Notes: generated by a model from the letters alone, not told the origin. A DNA stretch of 64,000 bases from Brevundimonas sp. SGAir0440 (GCF_005484585.1 NZ_CP039435.1:1736001-1800000); one strand, 5' to 3'; shown: positions 8,463 through 17,265, counted from the stretch's first letter. A program made the numbers and translations.

Positions 8463-8957
8463 ATGACCGATCTCGCCCAAACCTCCGAATCCCTCCGTTC
8501 GCCGTCGGGCTATGACCTGACCCCGCCGAACGCCGAAGAACGCGCCCGGCTCGAAGCCGATCTGAACCCCGAGGAAAAGCGCGTCCTGCTCTCCCATGGC
8601 ACTGAGGCGCCCTTCTGCGGCACGCTGCTGGGCGAGAAGCGGGCCGGCGTCTTCTGCTGCCGCGAATGCGGCCTGCCGTTGTTCAAGAGCGGAACCAAGT
8701 TCGAAAGCGGCACCGGCTGGCCCAGCTTCACCCAGCCGGTCGATGAAGCGCACGTCCACGCGATCCGCGACACCAGCTACGGCATGATCCGGATCGAGAC
8801 CCAATGCGCCCGCTGCGGCAGCCACCAGGGTCACGTCTTCCCAGACGGCCCGCCGCCCACCGGAAACCGCTATTGCATCAACTCGGTCGCCCTCAGTTTC
8901 GTAGCCGAGGGCGAGGCTCTGCCGGACCCCCTCAACCGCGGCGACGGCATCGCCTGA
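8463..8957 (+). CDS. msrB: Peptide-methionine (R)-S-oxide reductase MsrB
   Basis: A 164-residue enzyme reducing the R form of methionine sulfoxide in oxidised proteins with thioredoxin as reductant. Cys138 in RYCINS is the catalytic residue; two zinc-binding CxxC pairs are visible at 66/69 and 115/118. SGTGWPSF (about 82-89) is the family signature. The frame extends upstream to 8406, but that part overlaps the preceding terminator, so the ATG at 8463 is chosen. There is no MsrA fusion or neighbour. Cytoplasmic, no signal peptide. Confidence 0.93.
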   Translation: MTDLAQTSESLRSPSGYDLTPPNAEERARLEADLNPEEKRVLLSHGTEAPFCGTLLGEKRAGVFCCRECGLPLFKSGTKFESGTGWPSFTQPVDEAHVHAIRDTSYGMIRIETQCARCGSHQGHVFPDGPPPTGNRYCINSVALSFVAEGEALPDPLNRGDGIA

Positions 8958-9005
8958 CCTTGGCCTCAATCGCTGTGCTAGGATGATATCGAACGGAGGT
9001 GGCCT

Positions 9006-9593
9006 ATGCTGATCGCAAGTCTCTTGGCGGGTGTGGCTCTGGCGGCGTCGGACGGTGATCCGGACGGCGTGGTCACTACGGCGCCGACAAACGCGCCCAC
9101 CCTGGCTCAGGCCCTGGCGGCGGCGCCTGAGGCGTCGTTGACTGCGCCGACGGCTCAGGACGCCGCCCCGCACGGCCTGACCACCGAACAGCAGATCCAG
9201 AACTGGATCAGCGCGCGCACGCCGGGCGCAACCTTCGACGAAAGCGCAGAGCCGGGCGCCCCGGCCGAGCGCAAGATGCATGGCATGGTCGAGGCCGGAA
9301 TCGGCACAGGCGGCTATCGCAGCTATGGCGCGGCCGTTTCCTTGCCTGTCGGCGAGAACGGTCGCCTGGACCTCGCCTACCGCGAAGGCCGCAACGAACC
9401 TTGGGGATACGGCTACGGCGGCTATGGTCTGCGCGGACCGGGCTTCTACTCGCCCTATGGCGGCGGCTGGCGCGGTCGAGGCTATGGGGCCGACACTACG
9501 ACCAAGTCGATGTCGATGGGGTTCAGCTGGAGCAAAGACGGCGATGCGGATGACCGCGATCCCTATCGCCGCGGCCTTTACGGCTACGACTGA
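9006..9593 (+). CDS. Exported Gly/Tyr-rich hypothetical protein
   Basis: A 195-residue protein with a short hydrophobic N-terminus (MLIASLLAGVALAAS) that looks like a signal peptide, then an Ala/Thr/Pro-rich stretch and a C-terminal part with many Gly-Tyr repeats (YGYGGYGLRGPGF and similar). The alternating polar/aromatic pattern in residues 98-125 and 165-175 could form beta strands of an outer-membrane or periplasmic protein. GGAGG sits nine bases before the ATG. I do not recognise a family. A bidirectional terminator follows. Confidence 0.7.
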   Translation: MLIASLLAGVALAASDGDPDGVVTTAPTNAPTLAQALAAAPEASLTAPTAQDAAPHGLTTEQQIQNWISARTPGATFDESAEPGAPAERKMHGMVEAGIGTGGYRSYGAAVSLPVGENGRLDLAYREGRNEPWGYGYGGYGLRGPGFYSPYGGGWRGRGYGADTTTKSMSMGFSWSKDGDADDRDPYRRGLYGYD

Positions 9594-9621
9594 AGACTTT
9601 TCCGTCCGCTCTGGAAGATCG

Positions 9622-9649
9622 AAAAGGCCCGGCGAAAGCCGGGCCTTTT
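9622..9649. terminator. Bidirectional intrinsic terminator
   Basis: A perfect 12-bp inverted repeat, AAAAGGCCCGGC with GCCGGGCCTTTT, around a GAAA loop. It carries a T-run on both strands, so it can stop the plus-strand gene ending at 9593 and the minus-strand tRNA-Thr transcript. Confidence 0.9.
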
Positions 9650-9660
9650 CAAGTCTCAGA

Positions 9661-9735
<75 letters not shown>

Positions 9736-9845
9736 CCCGACTGAGGAAGCGGCCGTATAGCCAAACCCTTCCGGGGATGGAAGCGGCTTTTTGACGATCT
9801 GAAAGAAAGTTTGGACATGGCCCGTGATCACGGCATCATCGCACC

Positions 9846-10043
9846 ATGACTCGCATGCCGCATGACGCCGATACGCCCTCCGCCGCCGCGCAGGCGACGC
9901 CGATCGTCGAATCGGGGCCTGAATTCGAGAAAGCGCGGGCTAAGGCGGAAAAGGCCATGCGGCTGGCCTCGGCGCTCCGGGCCAATCTGCGGCGGCGCAA
10001 GGCGCCGGCGCGGACGCCGGCCGCGCCACGCGACAGCAACTGA
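9846..10043 (+). CDS. Small hypothetical protein upstream of murA
   Basis: A 65-residue ORF with a polar N-terminus and a charged, probably helical second half (EKARAKAEKAMRLASALR, then Arg/Pro-rich). No domain is recognised. The ribosome-binding site is not obvious. Position directly ahead of murA in the same direction and sensible amino-acid composition suggest a real gene, but this is only moderate evidence. Confidence 0.5.
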   Translation: MTRMPHDADTPSAAAQATPIVESGPEFEKARAKAEKAMRLASALRANLRRRKAPARTPAAPRDSN

Positions 10044-10145
10044 AAGTCATCGGCTCGCGATCACGCAGCCCTTTGGCAAGCGCCCGCCGGCTTGCTAGAG
10101 AACCTTCCCCCCGAGGCGTTGGCCTCGGGCGCGCTTAAGGACGTC

Positions 10146-11435
10146 ATGGACAGCATCGCCATTCAGGGCGGCGCCCAGCTTTTCGGGGACATTCCCGTCA
10201 GCGGCGCCAAGAACTCCGCCATCAAGCTGATGGCCGCCTCGATCCTGACGGATCAGCCCTTGCTGCTGACCAATATGCCGCGTCTGGCCGACACCCGGTT
10301 CCTGGGTCAGTTGCTGCGCCAGTTCGGCATCGAAGTGACCGAGCGTGACGGCGCGGACGGGCAGGAGAGCCTGTTTCACGCCAAGGGCCTGACCTCGACC
10401 TTCGCCCCCTATGATCTGGTGCGCCAGATGCGGGCCTCGTTCAATGTGCTGGGGCCGCTGCTGGCGCGCACCGGCGAGGCCAAGGTCTCGCTGCCGGGCG
10501 GCTGCACCATCGGCGCGCGTCCGGTCGATCTGCACCTGCAGGCGCTGACGGCGCTAGGCGCCGAGATCGAGCTGGACGAAGGCTATGTCACCGCCCGCGC
10601 GCCCAAGGGTCTGAAAGGCGCCGAGATCGAGTTCCCCTTCGTTTCGGTCGGCGCCACCGAACATGCGCTTCTGGCCGCCGTGTTGGCTGAGGGCACGACC
10701 GTCCTGCGCCGTGCGGCGCGCGAACCCGAGATCGGCGATCTGGCCCACTGTCTGACGGCCATGGGCGCCAGGATCGAGGGAATCGACACCGACGTCCTGA
10801 CCATCACCGGCGTCTCGTCGCTGAACGGGACGACCTGGTCGGTGATTCCCGACCGGATCGAGATGGGCTCCTACGCCGTCGCCGCCGCCATGGCGGGCGG
10901 AGAGGTGCGCCTGACCAAGGCGCGGGCCGAATTGATCGGTTCGCTGACCGACAAGATGGTCGAGGCGGGCGTCGAGGTCTCGCCGACCGCCGACGGCGTG
11001 CTGATCGAGCGCGACCCCAAGCAGCGCCTGAAGGCCGTGGATGTCGAGACGGCCATCTATCCGGGCTTCGCCACCGATCTGCAGGCCCAGTTCATGGCGC
11101 TGATGACGACGGCGGAAGGCGTCAGCACGGTTCGCGAGACGATCTTTGAAAACCGCTTCATGCATGTGCCGGAGTTGGCGCGACTGGGCGCCGACATTTC
11201 GGTTCATGCCGGAGAGGCGCACGTCACCGGCGTCGAAGTTCTGCACGGCGCACAGGTTATGGCCACGGATCTTCGGGCCTCGATGTGCCTGGTCATCGCG
11301 GGCCTTGTCGCCGAGGGCGAAACGACGGTCGGACGCGTCTATCATCTGGATCGCGGTTTCGAGCGTTTGGAAGAAAAGCTCGGCGCATGCGGAGCCGACA
11401 TCCGCCGCATAAAGGGAACAGGTGATGAGCACTGA
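10146..11435 (+). CDS. murA: UDP-N-acetylglucosamine 1-carboxyvinyltransferase MurA
   Basis: A 429-residue cytoplasmic enzyme that transfers enolpyruvate from PEP to UDP-GlcNAc, the committed step of peptidoglycan precursor synthesis. GAKNSAIK near residue 20 holds the conserved Lys22, and Cys120 in [14 protein letters not shown] is the catalytic cysteine targeted by fosfomycin. The frame extends to 10092, but the ATG at 10146 (MDSIAIQGG) matches the normal MurA start. The next gene overlaps its 3' end, so translation is likely coupled. Confidence 0.96.
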   Translation: MDSIAIQGGAQLFGDIPVSGAKNSAIKLMAASILTDQPLLLTNMPRLADTRFLGQLLRQFGIEVTERDGADGQESLFHAKGLTSTFAPYDLVRQMRASFNVLGPLLARTGEAKVSLPGGCTIGARPVDLHLQALTALGAEIELDEGYVTARAPKGLKGAEIEFPFVSVGATEHALLAAVLAEGTTVLRRAAREPEIGDLAHCLTAMGARIEGIDTDVLTITGVSSLNGTTWSVIPDRIEMGSYAVAAAMAGGEVRLTKARAELIGSLTDKMVEAGVEVSPTADGVLIERDPKQRLKAVDVETAIYPGFATDLQAQFMALMTTAEGVSTVRETIFENRFMHVPELARLGADISVHAGEAHVTGVEVLHGAQVMATDLRASMCLVIAGLVAEGETTVGRVYHLDRGFERLEEKLGACGADIRRIKGTGDEH

Positions 11436-11910
11436 GATCGACGGCGTCATCTCCGAAGCCAAGGCGCCGGTCGAACCGCTGCGTCTGTTGGCCGAGGATG
11501 CCGACGATCTTCAGATCATCTCCGCCGCGCTCCAGGACGCCATCCTGCGGCCCGTCGATATCGTCTGGGAAAAGGCGGCCCGGACCCTGACCATCGCCTT
11601 CAGCCGCTTCTGCTGGGAGTGCGGCGGGACGCGGGTGATGTGCGCCATGCAGTTCGGCGACGTTCTGGCGGTCAAGAGCCGTCGACTGTCGCGCAGTCCC
11701 GACGCCTCGCTCGAACTGCTCGCGCTCGACTTCATTCCGACCGAGGACCTGAGCGGGCGCGTCATCCTGATGTTCGCCGGCGGCGGTGATCTGCGAATCG
11801 ACGTGGAATGTCTGGACGCCGTGGTCACGGACATTTCCGACCGCTGGCCTGCACGGATCGCGCCGACCCACCTGGACACGCCCGAACTGGACGAAGGGAC
11901 TGCGGCATGA
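11425..11910 (+). CDS. DUF2948 family protein
   Basis: A 161-residue soluble protein. [20 protein letters not shown] followed by FSRFCWE and a long beta-rich middle is the DUF2948 family, which in alphaproteobacteria almost always follows murA; its function is unknown. GTG at 11422 and ATG at 11425 are adjacent; the ATG is chosen. The gene overlaps the last 11 bases of murA and its stop overlaps the next start (ATGA), so the three form one translationally coupled unit. Confidence 0.85.
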   Translation: MSTEIDGVISEAKAPVEPLRLLAEDADDLQIISAALQDAILRPVDIVWEKAARTLTIAFSRFCWECGGTRVMCAMQFGDVLAVKSRRLSRSPDASLELLALDFIPTEDLSGRVILMFAGGGDLRIDVECLDAVVTDISDRWPARIAPTHLDTPELDEGTAA

Positions 11911-12374
11911 GCGCCGATCATAAGCTGGCCTCGGTCGAACTGGACGCCGCGACCCTGCCGGCGGCGACGGCCGAGATCGAGCACGAGCGTCGCGTCGCCA
12001 TCTTTGATCTGGTCGAGAAGAACAGCTTCGAGCCTGTCGGCGCCGAGGGCGGACCCTACAGGCTGAAGCTGTCGCTTCAGGACAATCGTCTGGTGTTCGA
12101 CATCGACGGCGACAACTTCACGCGCACCTACGCCATCAGCCTGACGCCGCTGAAGGGTGTGATCAAAGACTATCTGATGATCTGCGACAGCTACTATGAG
12201 GCGCTGCGCGGATCCTCGGCCAGCCAGATCGAATCGGTCGACATGGGCCGGCGCGGCCTTCACAACGAAGGGGCCGAGCAGCTGAAGACGCGGTTGGACG
12301 GCAAGATCGTGGTCGATCACGAGACGTCGCGGCGCCTGTTTACATTGCTCTGCGCCCTCTACCGTCGCGGCTGA
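11907..12374 (+). CDS. UPF0262 family protein
   Basis: A 155-residue conserved alphaproteobacterial protein of unknown function. The stretch ERRVAIFDLVEKNSFEP and the block YRLKLSLQDNRLVFDI through LKGVIKDYLMICDSYYEAL are the family hallmarks. ATG at 11907 overlaps the preceding TGA by two bases and removes an upstream extension that lies inside the DUF2948 gene. It is the last gene of the murA-coupled group; infA follows after about 100 bp. Confidence 0.85.
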   Translation: MSADHKLASVELDAATLPAATAEIEHERRVAIFDLVEKNSFEPVGAEGGPYRLKLSLQDNRLVFDIDGDNFTRTYAISLTPLKGVIKDYLMICDSYYEALRGSSASQIESVDMGRRGLHNEGAEQLKTRLDGKIVVDHETSRRLFTLLCALYRRG

Positions 12375-12477
12375 CCTCGACTATCTCTGTGTTTTCGGGC
12401 ATTAGGCCCGTCCATTCCGCCCCTCGCGCCCGCCCGGCGTGGGGTCGAACGCATATTCAACGGGCGTGAGAGGCCGC

Positions 12478-12696
12478 ATGGCTAAGGAAGAACTGCTCGA
12501 GTTTCCCGGCACCGTCAGCGAACTGCTGCCGAACGCCACCTTCCGCGTGACGCTCGAGAACGACCACGAGATCATCGCCCACACCGCCGGCAAGATGCGC
12601 AAGAACCGCATCCGCGTCCTGGCCGGCGACAAGGTGCTGGTCGAAATGACCCCCTACGACCTGACCAAGGGTCGCATCACCTATCGCTTCAAGTAA
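12478..12696 (+). CDS. infA: Translation initiation factor IF-1
   Basis: A 72-residue S1/OB-fold protein that binds the A site of the 30S subunit during initiation. [33 protein letters not shown] and [12 protein letters not shown] match IF-1 from end to end. The ATG at 12478 is chosen over an in-frame start at 12439 because it gives the standard length. Maf begins on the very next base after the stop. Confidence 0.97.
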   Translation: MAKEELLEFPGTVSELLPNATFRVTLENDHEIIAHTAGKMRKNRIRVLAGDKVLVEMTPYDLTKGRITYRFK

Positions 12697-13278
12697 GTGG
12701 CTGCGGGTCGCCCCGAACTGGTGCTGGCTTCGGCCAGCCCGCGCCGCATCGAACTGCTGGCGCAGGTCGGGATCACGCCCGACCATATCGATCCCGCCGA
12801 CATCGACGAGACGCCTCTGAAGGGCGAGACCCCGCCGCGTCTGGCCGAACGACTCGCCACCTCGAAGGCGCAGGTTGTCGCAGAGCGCCGCCCCGAGGCG
12901 GTGGTCATCGCCGCGGATACGGTTGTCGCTGTCGGGCGTCGTTTTCTGGAGAAGGCGGCGGACGAGGCCGAGGCGACACGCTTTCTGAAACTGCTGTCCG
13001 GCCGCAATCACCGCGTCTTCACCGGCGTCGCCGTCTGGCGCGACGGAAAACTATCGTCGCGCGTCAACGAAACCCGCGTGACCTTCAAACCCTTGTCGGA
13101 CCACGAGATCGCATCCTACGTCGCCACGGGCGACTGGCGCGGCAAGGCCGGCGGCTATGGCATCCAAGGCCCGGCGGCCGCCTTCATCCAGCGCATCGTC
13201 GGCAGCCATCCGTCCGTGATGGGCCTGCCCGTCTATGAGGCCGTCCGGCTTCTGCACGGCGTCGGCTGGCGTTCATGA
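12697..13278 (+). CDS. maf: Maf family nucleoside triphosphate pyrophosphatase
   Basis: A 193-residue house-cleaning enzyme that hydrolyses non-canonical or modified dTTP/UTP-type nucleotides to the monophosphate. LVLASASPRRIELL at the N-terminus and VVIAADTVVAVG in the middle are the Maf signatures, with the GDWRGKAGGYGIQG segment typical of the dTTP/UTP branch. GTG start immediately after the infA TAA, so co-translated. Its stop overlaps the RNase E/G gene by four bases. Confidence 0.9.
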   Translation: MAAGRPELVLASASPRRIELLAQVGITPDHIDPADIDETPLKGETPPRLAERLATSKAQVVAERRPEAVVIAADTVVAVGRRFLEKAADEAEATRFLKLLSGRNHRVFTGVAVWRDGKLSSRVNETRVTFKPLSDHEIASYVATGDWRGKAGGYGIQGPAAAFIQRIVGSHPSVMGLPVYEAVRLLHGVGWRS

Positions 13279-14309
13279 GCGGCGCAGTCGGGGTCTTCCT
13301 CGACGAGACGCCTGGCGAGACGCGTGCCGCCATCATGCGCGACGGCCACTACACCCATCTTCTGATCCACCGCGACGATGATGTGGCGCAGACCCGGCTC
13401 GGCGCCCGCTCGGTGGGGCGTGTCATCGAGGTGAACCCCGGCTTGCGCGGCGCCTTCGTCGATATCGCCGCACCGACCGCCGCCTTTCTGCCCTTCCCGA
13501 GAAACGACCGAATTACCCAAGGCCAGCGGATGGAAGTCGTCGTCACCGCCGAACCTCGTGCCGGGAAAGGGGCGGCAGTTCGGTATGTAGGACCGGGGGA
13601 GGGGACGCCCCGCCTGATTCAGCCCGCACCCACCATCGCCGAACAGTTGCGCGAGCTCGCGCCCGGCGCGGAATCGGTCACCGGCATCGCCGCTATCGAC
13701 GCCGTGGTCGAGGCGGAGGAGGAGGCTCTGGCTCATTCGATCGTTTTCGCCTCGCATGGAATCGATCTCGCCGTCGAACGCACGCGCGCCTTAGTGGCCG
13801 TGGACATCGACTTCACGTCCACCCCCGGTCGTGATCCGAAACAGGCCAGGGCGGCTGCGAATCGCGAGGGGGTGAAACAGGCGGCGCGGCTGATCGGCTT
13901 GCGGAACTGGGGCGGCCTGGTCGTCATCGACATGGTCGGGGACGGTCAGGACGCCGAGGCGCAGTCCAAAGTCGCGCGGGCCGCGTTCGGTCATGAACCC
14001 CAGGCCGTCTTCGGACCCGTCAGTCGATTCGGCCTGTTGCAGATGTCGCTTCCCTGGCGTCGCACGCCGCTCGAGGAGCTTCTGCTCGACGCTGGCCGAC
14101 GGCCCTCGGTTCAGACGCGGGCCATATCTGTCGTACGCGCTTTGCGGCGACAGCTTCTGGCCGATACCTTATCGCCACGCATCACCGCGCGTTGCGCGCC
14201 CGAAGAAGCCCTGATCGCTGATCCACTGGCGTCCTATCTGGGACCGCGAGCGGTGATCCAGGCCGATGCCGCGATCCCGCCAGGGCGCGGACGAATAGAA
14301 GAGGGTTAA
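13275..14309 (+). CDS. Short ribonuclease E/G family protein
   Basis: A 344-residue member of the RNase E/G family. The N-terminal region (about 35-75, RVIEVNPGLRGAFVDI) is the S1-like part; the catalytic DNase I-like part carries Asp177 in VAVDID and Asp219 in GGLVVIDMVGDG, the equivalents of the two metal-binding aspartates of RNase E. The CxxC zinc-link of classical RNase E/G and the C-terminal scaffold are missing, so it is much shorter than RNase G and may act as a monomer. This short form between maf and yacG is common in alphaproteobacteria; its RNA targets are not established here. Confidence 0.83.
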   Translation: MSGAVGVFLDETPGETRAAIMRDGHYTHLLIHRDDDVAQTRLGARSVGRVIEVNPGLRGAFVDIAAPTAAFLPFPRNDRITQGQRMEVVVTAEPRAGKGAAVRYVGPGEGTPRLIQPAPTIAEQLRELAPGAESVTGIAAIDAVVEAEEEALAHSIVFASHGIDLAVERTRALVAVDIDFTSTPGRDPKQARAAANREGVKQAARLIGLRNWGGLVVIDMVGDGQDAEAQSKVARAAFGHEPQAVFGPVSRFGLLQMSLPWRRTPLEELLLDAGRRPSVQTRAISVVRALRRQLLADTLSPRITARCAPEEALIADPLASYLGPRAVIQADAAIPPGRGRIEEG

Positions 14310-14312
14310 GCC

Positions 14313-14513
14313 GTGGCTTCCTGTCCCATCTGCCGCAAGGCCGACGCCGATCCCAAGTATAAGCCCTTCTGCTCACGCCGCTGTTCCGACGTCGATCTTC
14401 AGCGCTGGTTCACCGGCGCCTATGCCATTCCGGTCGCCCTGGACGAGGGTGCGCAAGATGATGACGAAAAGGACGGATTGGGCGCTGGACAGGCGGAAAA
14501 GCCTCCCCTATAG
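14313..14513 (+). CDS. yacG: DNA gyrase inhibitor YacG
   Basis: A 66-residue zinc protein. Cys4, Cys7, Cys20 and Cys24 (CPIC and CSRRC) form the zinc site; the C-terminal tail is acidic. In E. coli YacG binds GyrB and inhibits gyrase. GTG start at 14313, three bases after the stop of the RNase gene, places it at the end of the infA-maf-rnase run. The tRNA-Phe gene follows after a 20-bp perfect palindrome. Confidence 0.9.
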   Translation: MASCPICRKADADPKYKPFCSRRCSDVDLQRWFTGAYAIPVALDEGAQDDDEKDGLGAGQAEKPPL

Positions 14514-14523
14514 ACCCGCCTCT

Positions 14524-14543
14524 CGCGACGTCGCGACGTCGCG
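14524..14543. repeat. 20-bp perfect palindrome ahead of tRNA-Phe
   Basis: CGCGACGTCGCGACGTCGCG is its own reverse complement and contains two direct copies of TCGCGACG. It lies ten bases after the yacG stop and five bases before tRNA-Phe. It could form a hairpin in the tRNA leader or be a protein-binding site. Confidence 0.8.
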
Positions 14544-14548
14544 TCGGC

Positions 14549-14624
14549 GCCTGGATAGCTCAGCTGGTAGAGCAGCGGATTGAAAATCCGCGTGTCGGTG
14601 GTTCGAACCCGCCTCCAGGCACCA
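14549..14624 (+). tRNA. tRNA-Phe (anticodon GAA)
   Basis: A 76-nt tRNA with encoded CCA. The acceptor arm pairs GCCTGGA with TCCAGGC, discriminator A. The anticodon loop TTGAAAA gives GAA. D-loop AGCTCAGCTGGTAGAGC and T-loop GTTCGAAC are standard. It is the only tRNA-Phe in the window. Confidence 0.96.
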
Positions 14625-15157
14625 TCTTTTCCCACACCGTAAAAATCGATTGTTTTGAACGCATGACCCTGCGCTGCGGCCTTTGCGCCGCCCTTGGGTT
14701 TAAGCCAGCCTGCAGCGATCAGCCCTACAATTCGCCATATCGGGAAATGATCGCGCTCAGGATGGCCGTTTTGAACAAACTTGCTTCATCTGACGTCAGA
14801 TCATCATCAAAATGTCGCGCGGCTGCACTCTAATGCGCCGGTTGGTGGAACTTTTCTCCATGTCTCTCGACGGGTTAAAAGCCCCTCTTGTCCCTTGACG
14901 CTCCGGTAAGGGTTCGTCAAAGGGTTGAGGCGCCTTCGCAAGAAGACGTTAATGCGGATCGCCGGAGACGTGTCTCCGAAGGTTCGACCAGCGGAGACGA
15001 GGCGGGCGACCGTTTCGATCTCCACCGAAGATTTCAGCGAGCTCTGATCCTCGAAAGGACGGGCGCGTTGAAGGAAACATTTCAGGTTGGGGGGCGGTCG
15101 CTGACTATGGCCGCACCTTTGGTTCCACGAGTCAGACCAAGCAGGAACTGGCGAATT
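14625..15157 (+). promoter_or_regulatory. 533-bp intergenic region with inverted repeats, upstream of exbB
   Basis: No convincing gene. Three inverted repeats are visible: the perfect 14-bp palindrome ATCTGACGTCAGAT (14788-14801); CCCTTGACG/CGTCAAAGGG (14892-14900 and 14915-14924); and CGGAGAC/GTCTCCG two bases apart (14963-14978), with another CGGAGAC at 14992. They could be operator sites controlling the TonB energising operon. A 56-codon ORF at 14663-14833 has no ribosome-binding site or recognisable product. I see no Fur-type box by eye. Confidence 0.45.
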
Positions 15158-16039
15158 ATGCTGAACAGCAAAAAGACGAATATCCTTCTCGCCATGGCCG
15201 GCGCCGCCGCGCTGATGGCGAGCTCGCCGGTCCTGGCCCAGGCCCCGGCCGAGCCCACCCCGGCCGCCTCGACTGCGGCTCCCGCAGCCGCCGCTCCGGC
15301 TGCCGGCGAAGCTGACCCCGCAACGGTGAACGACGCCGTCGGCGGCGGTCACGGCGACATCACCCCGATCTCCATGTTCATGGAAGCCACGGTCGTCGTT
15401 AAGGTCGTCATGGCCGGCCTGCTGCTGGCCTCGATCCTGTCGTGGACCCTGCTGCTCATCAAGCTGTTCGAGTTCGGCGCTCTGAACCGCAAGACCGACA
15501 ACTTCCTCGAGAACTTCCGCGGCGCCCGCACCATCGCTGACATGCGCGCTGTCTCGACTCAGGAAGAGTTCGACGGCAACCCGCTGGCCGACATGGCCGC
15601 CGCCGCCACCGAGGAAATCGAACTGTCGCGTCAATCGGGTCTGTCGGTCACCGGTGATCACCTCGACTCGGCCATGGCCCGCGCCCAGTCGGCTGTCGCC
15701 GCCGTCCAATCCGGTCTGGCCCTGCGCCTGTCGGGCGGCCAGCAGTTCCTGGCGTCGGTCGGCTCGATCGGTCCGTTCGTCGGTCTGTTCGGCACCGTTT
15801 ACGGCATCATGAACTCCTTCATCGGTATCGCCCAGTCGAACACGACCAACCTGGCCGTCGTGGCTCCGGGTATCGCTGAGGCTCTGCTGGCCACCGGTAT
15901 CGGTCTGTTCGCCGCTATCCCTGCCGTTGTGTTCTACAACTACTTCAACACCCGCATCGCTGCTTACGGCACGCGCGCCGACGGCTTCGCCGCTGAGCTG
16001 CTGAACGGCATCTCGCGTCAGCTCGACAAGGGGGCGTAA
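15158..16039 (+). CDS. exbB: ExbB/MotA/TolQ-type proton channel (TonB energiser)
   Basis: A 293-residue inner-membrane protein. A signal peptide (to about residue 28, VLAQA) precedes an Ala/Pro-rich periplasmic linker; three membrane segments follow near 80-105, 200-225 and 240-265. GSIGPFVGLFGTVYGIMNSF and APGIAEALLATGIGLFAAIPAV are the MotA/TolQ/ExbB core. With ExbD it forms the proton channel driving TonB. The frame opens at 14888, but the ATG at 15158 starts the signal peptide. The N-terminal signal plus linker is common in alphaproteobacterial ExbB. It heads an exbB-exbD-tonB operon. Confidence 0.9.
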   Translation: MLNSKKTNILLAMAGAAALMASSPVLAQAPAEPTPAASTAAPAAAAPAAGEADPATVNDAVGGGHGDITPISMFMEATVVVKVVMAGLLLASILSWTLLLIKLFEFGALNRKTDNFLENFRGARTIADMRAVSTQEEFDGNPLADMAAAATEEIELSRQSGLSVTGDHLDSAMARAQSAVAAVQSGLALRLSGGQQFLASVGSIGPFVGLFGTVYGIMNSFIGIAQSNTTNLAVVAPGIAEALLATGIGLFAAIPAVVFYNYFNTRIAAYGTRADGFAAELLNGISRQLDKGA

Positions 16040-16044
16040 GACGG

Positions 16045-16479
16045 ATGGCCGCCAAGATTAAATCGGGCGGCGCTGGCAACCTGCCTCAGGCCAACAGTGA
16101 TATCAACGTTACGCCTTTCGTTGATATCATGCTGGTTCTGCTCATCATCTTCATGGTGGCGGCTCCGCTAGCCTCCGTGTCGGTGCCTGTTGAGTTGCCA
16201 ATCGCCGTCGCCAAGGCGGCCCCGAACCCGCCCAAGCCGGTCTATATTTCGATCCAGAATGACGGCGACGTCTATGTGGGCGATTTCCGGACCGACGTCG
16301 GAGCCCTGGGTGAAGATCTGAAAAAACAGATCGGATCCCGGAACCCGGCCGATGAGCGGATCTTCATTCGGGGCGACCAGAACACCCGTTACGGCGACTT
16401 CATGCAGGTCATGAATGCGCTGCAGGATAACGGCTTCTATAGCGTTGCGCTGGTCGGCGAAGACCAGGCGACGAGTTAG
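16045..16479 (+). CDS. exbD: ExbD biopolymer transport protein
   Basis: A 144-residue protein with one N-terminal membrane helix (about 28-46). DINVTPFVDIMLVLLIIFMV holds the conserved Asp (residue 27) that carries protons in ExbD/TolR proteins; the C-terminal part is the periplasmic domain. It starts five bases after exbB and is followed by tonB after 14 bases, so the three genes are one operon supplying energy to TonB-dependent receptors. Confidence 0.92.
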   Translation: MAAKIKSGGAGNLPQANSDINVTPFVDIMLVLLIIFMVAAPLASVSVPVELPIAVAKAAPNPPKPVYISIQNDGDVYVGDFRTDVGALGEDLKKQIGSRNPADERIFIRGDQNTRYGDFMQVMNALQDNGFYSVALVGEDQATS

Positions 16480-16493
16480 GATGCGGAGATAGT

Positions 16494-17213
16494 ATGACAG
16501 ACGTCGAATATCATCGCAGTCGCTACGACGTACCCAAGAAGAAGGGCTTCATGGGGGTGTCCTACCCCGTGCTGATCGTCTGCCTGATGGTGGTCAGCAT
16601 CTTGTTCGCGTTGCTGATCTTCTTTGTTCAGCAGTCCAAGTTCAAGCTGAAGGAGTTCAACTACGTCGACGAGTCCGTCGAGGTCGAGTTGGTCGAGCCG
16701 GTTCCGCCGCCTCCGCCGCCTCCGCCCCCGCCGCCTCCGCCGACGGATACGCCTCCGCCGCCGAAGCTTCAGGTGCGCGTGCCGGCTCCGGTCCCGAACA
16801 TCGTTCCCCCTCCGCCGGTCAACATCACGCCGACGAAGAAGGAAGATCGGGTTGAATACACGGGTCCGCCCGTCAATATTCCTGGACCGCCGCCTCCGCC
16901 CGCACCCCCGGCTCCGCCGCGTCCGTCGACGATCACGAACGTTCAGTGGTCGCGCCAACCGCGCCCGACAGCTGATGACTTCCCGGCGCGTGCGCTGGAG
17001 CGTGAAATCAGCGGTTCGGCTACGGTCGAGTGCACGGCGCGCTCCAACGGATCTCCGGCGAACTGCCGCGTGGTGTCCGAAGAGCCTGCCGGAATGGGCT
17101 TCGGCCGCGCCGCCATTCGGGTGGTTCAGCGTGGACAACTGTCCCCGCGGACCGTCGATGGCGCCGCTCAAGACGCGACCTTCCGCGTCCGGGTGCCCTT
17201 CACCCTCGGGTGA
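16494..17213 (+). CDS. tonB: TonB energy transducer
   Basis: A 239-residue protein with one N-terminal anchor (about 24-45), a Pro-rich spacer beginning near residue 68 with an uninterrupted run of prolines, and a C-terminal TonB domain (about 145-239, with SATVECTARSNGSPANCRVVSE-like strands and GFGRAAIRVVQ). It spans the periplasm and opens outer-membrane receptors. It is the last gene of the exbBD operon and is followed by a terminator. Two cysteines in the C-terminal domain are uncommon and might form a disulphide. Confidence 0.92.
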   Translation: MTDVEYHRSRYDVPKKKGFMGVSYPVLIVCLMVVSILFALLIFFVQQSKFKLKEFNYVDESVEVELVEPVPPPPPPPPPPPPPTDTPPPPKLQVRVPAPVPNIVPPPPVNITPTKKEDRVEYTGPPVNIPGPPPPPAPPAPPRPSTITNVQWSRQPRPTADDFPARALEREISGSATVECTARSNGSPANCRVVSEEPAGMGFGRAAIRVVQRGQLSPRTVDGAAQDATFRVRVPFTLG

Positions 17214-17233
17214 TCGTCACGGCAACAGACAAG

Positions 17234-17265
17234 ACGCCTCGGAGAGCAATCTTCGGGGCGTTTTT
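17234..17265 (+). terminator. Intrinsic terminator of the exbB-exbD-tonB operon
   Basis: Bases 17234-17244 pair with 17251-17261 (11 bp with G-T pairs, AGCAAT loop) and are followed by TTTTT. Located 20 bp after tonB. Confidence 0.75.

Noticed and set aside
14663..14833. 56-codon ORF between tRNA-Phe and exbB
   Set aside because: No ribosome-binding site, no recognisable product, and it covers the 14-bp palindrome; left as non-coding.
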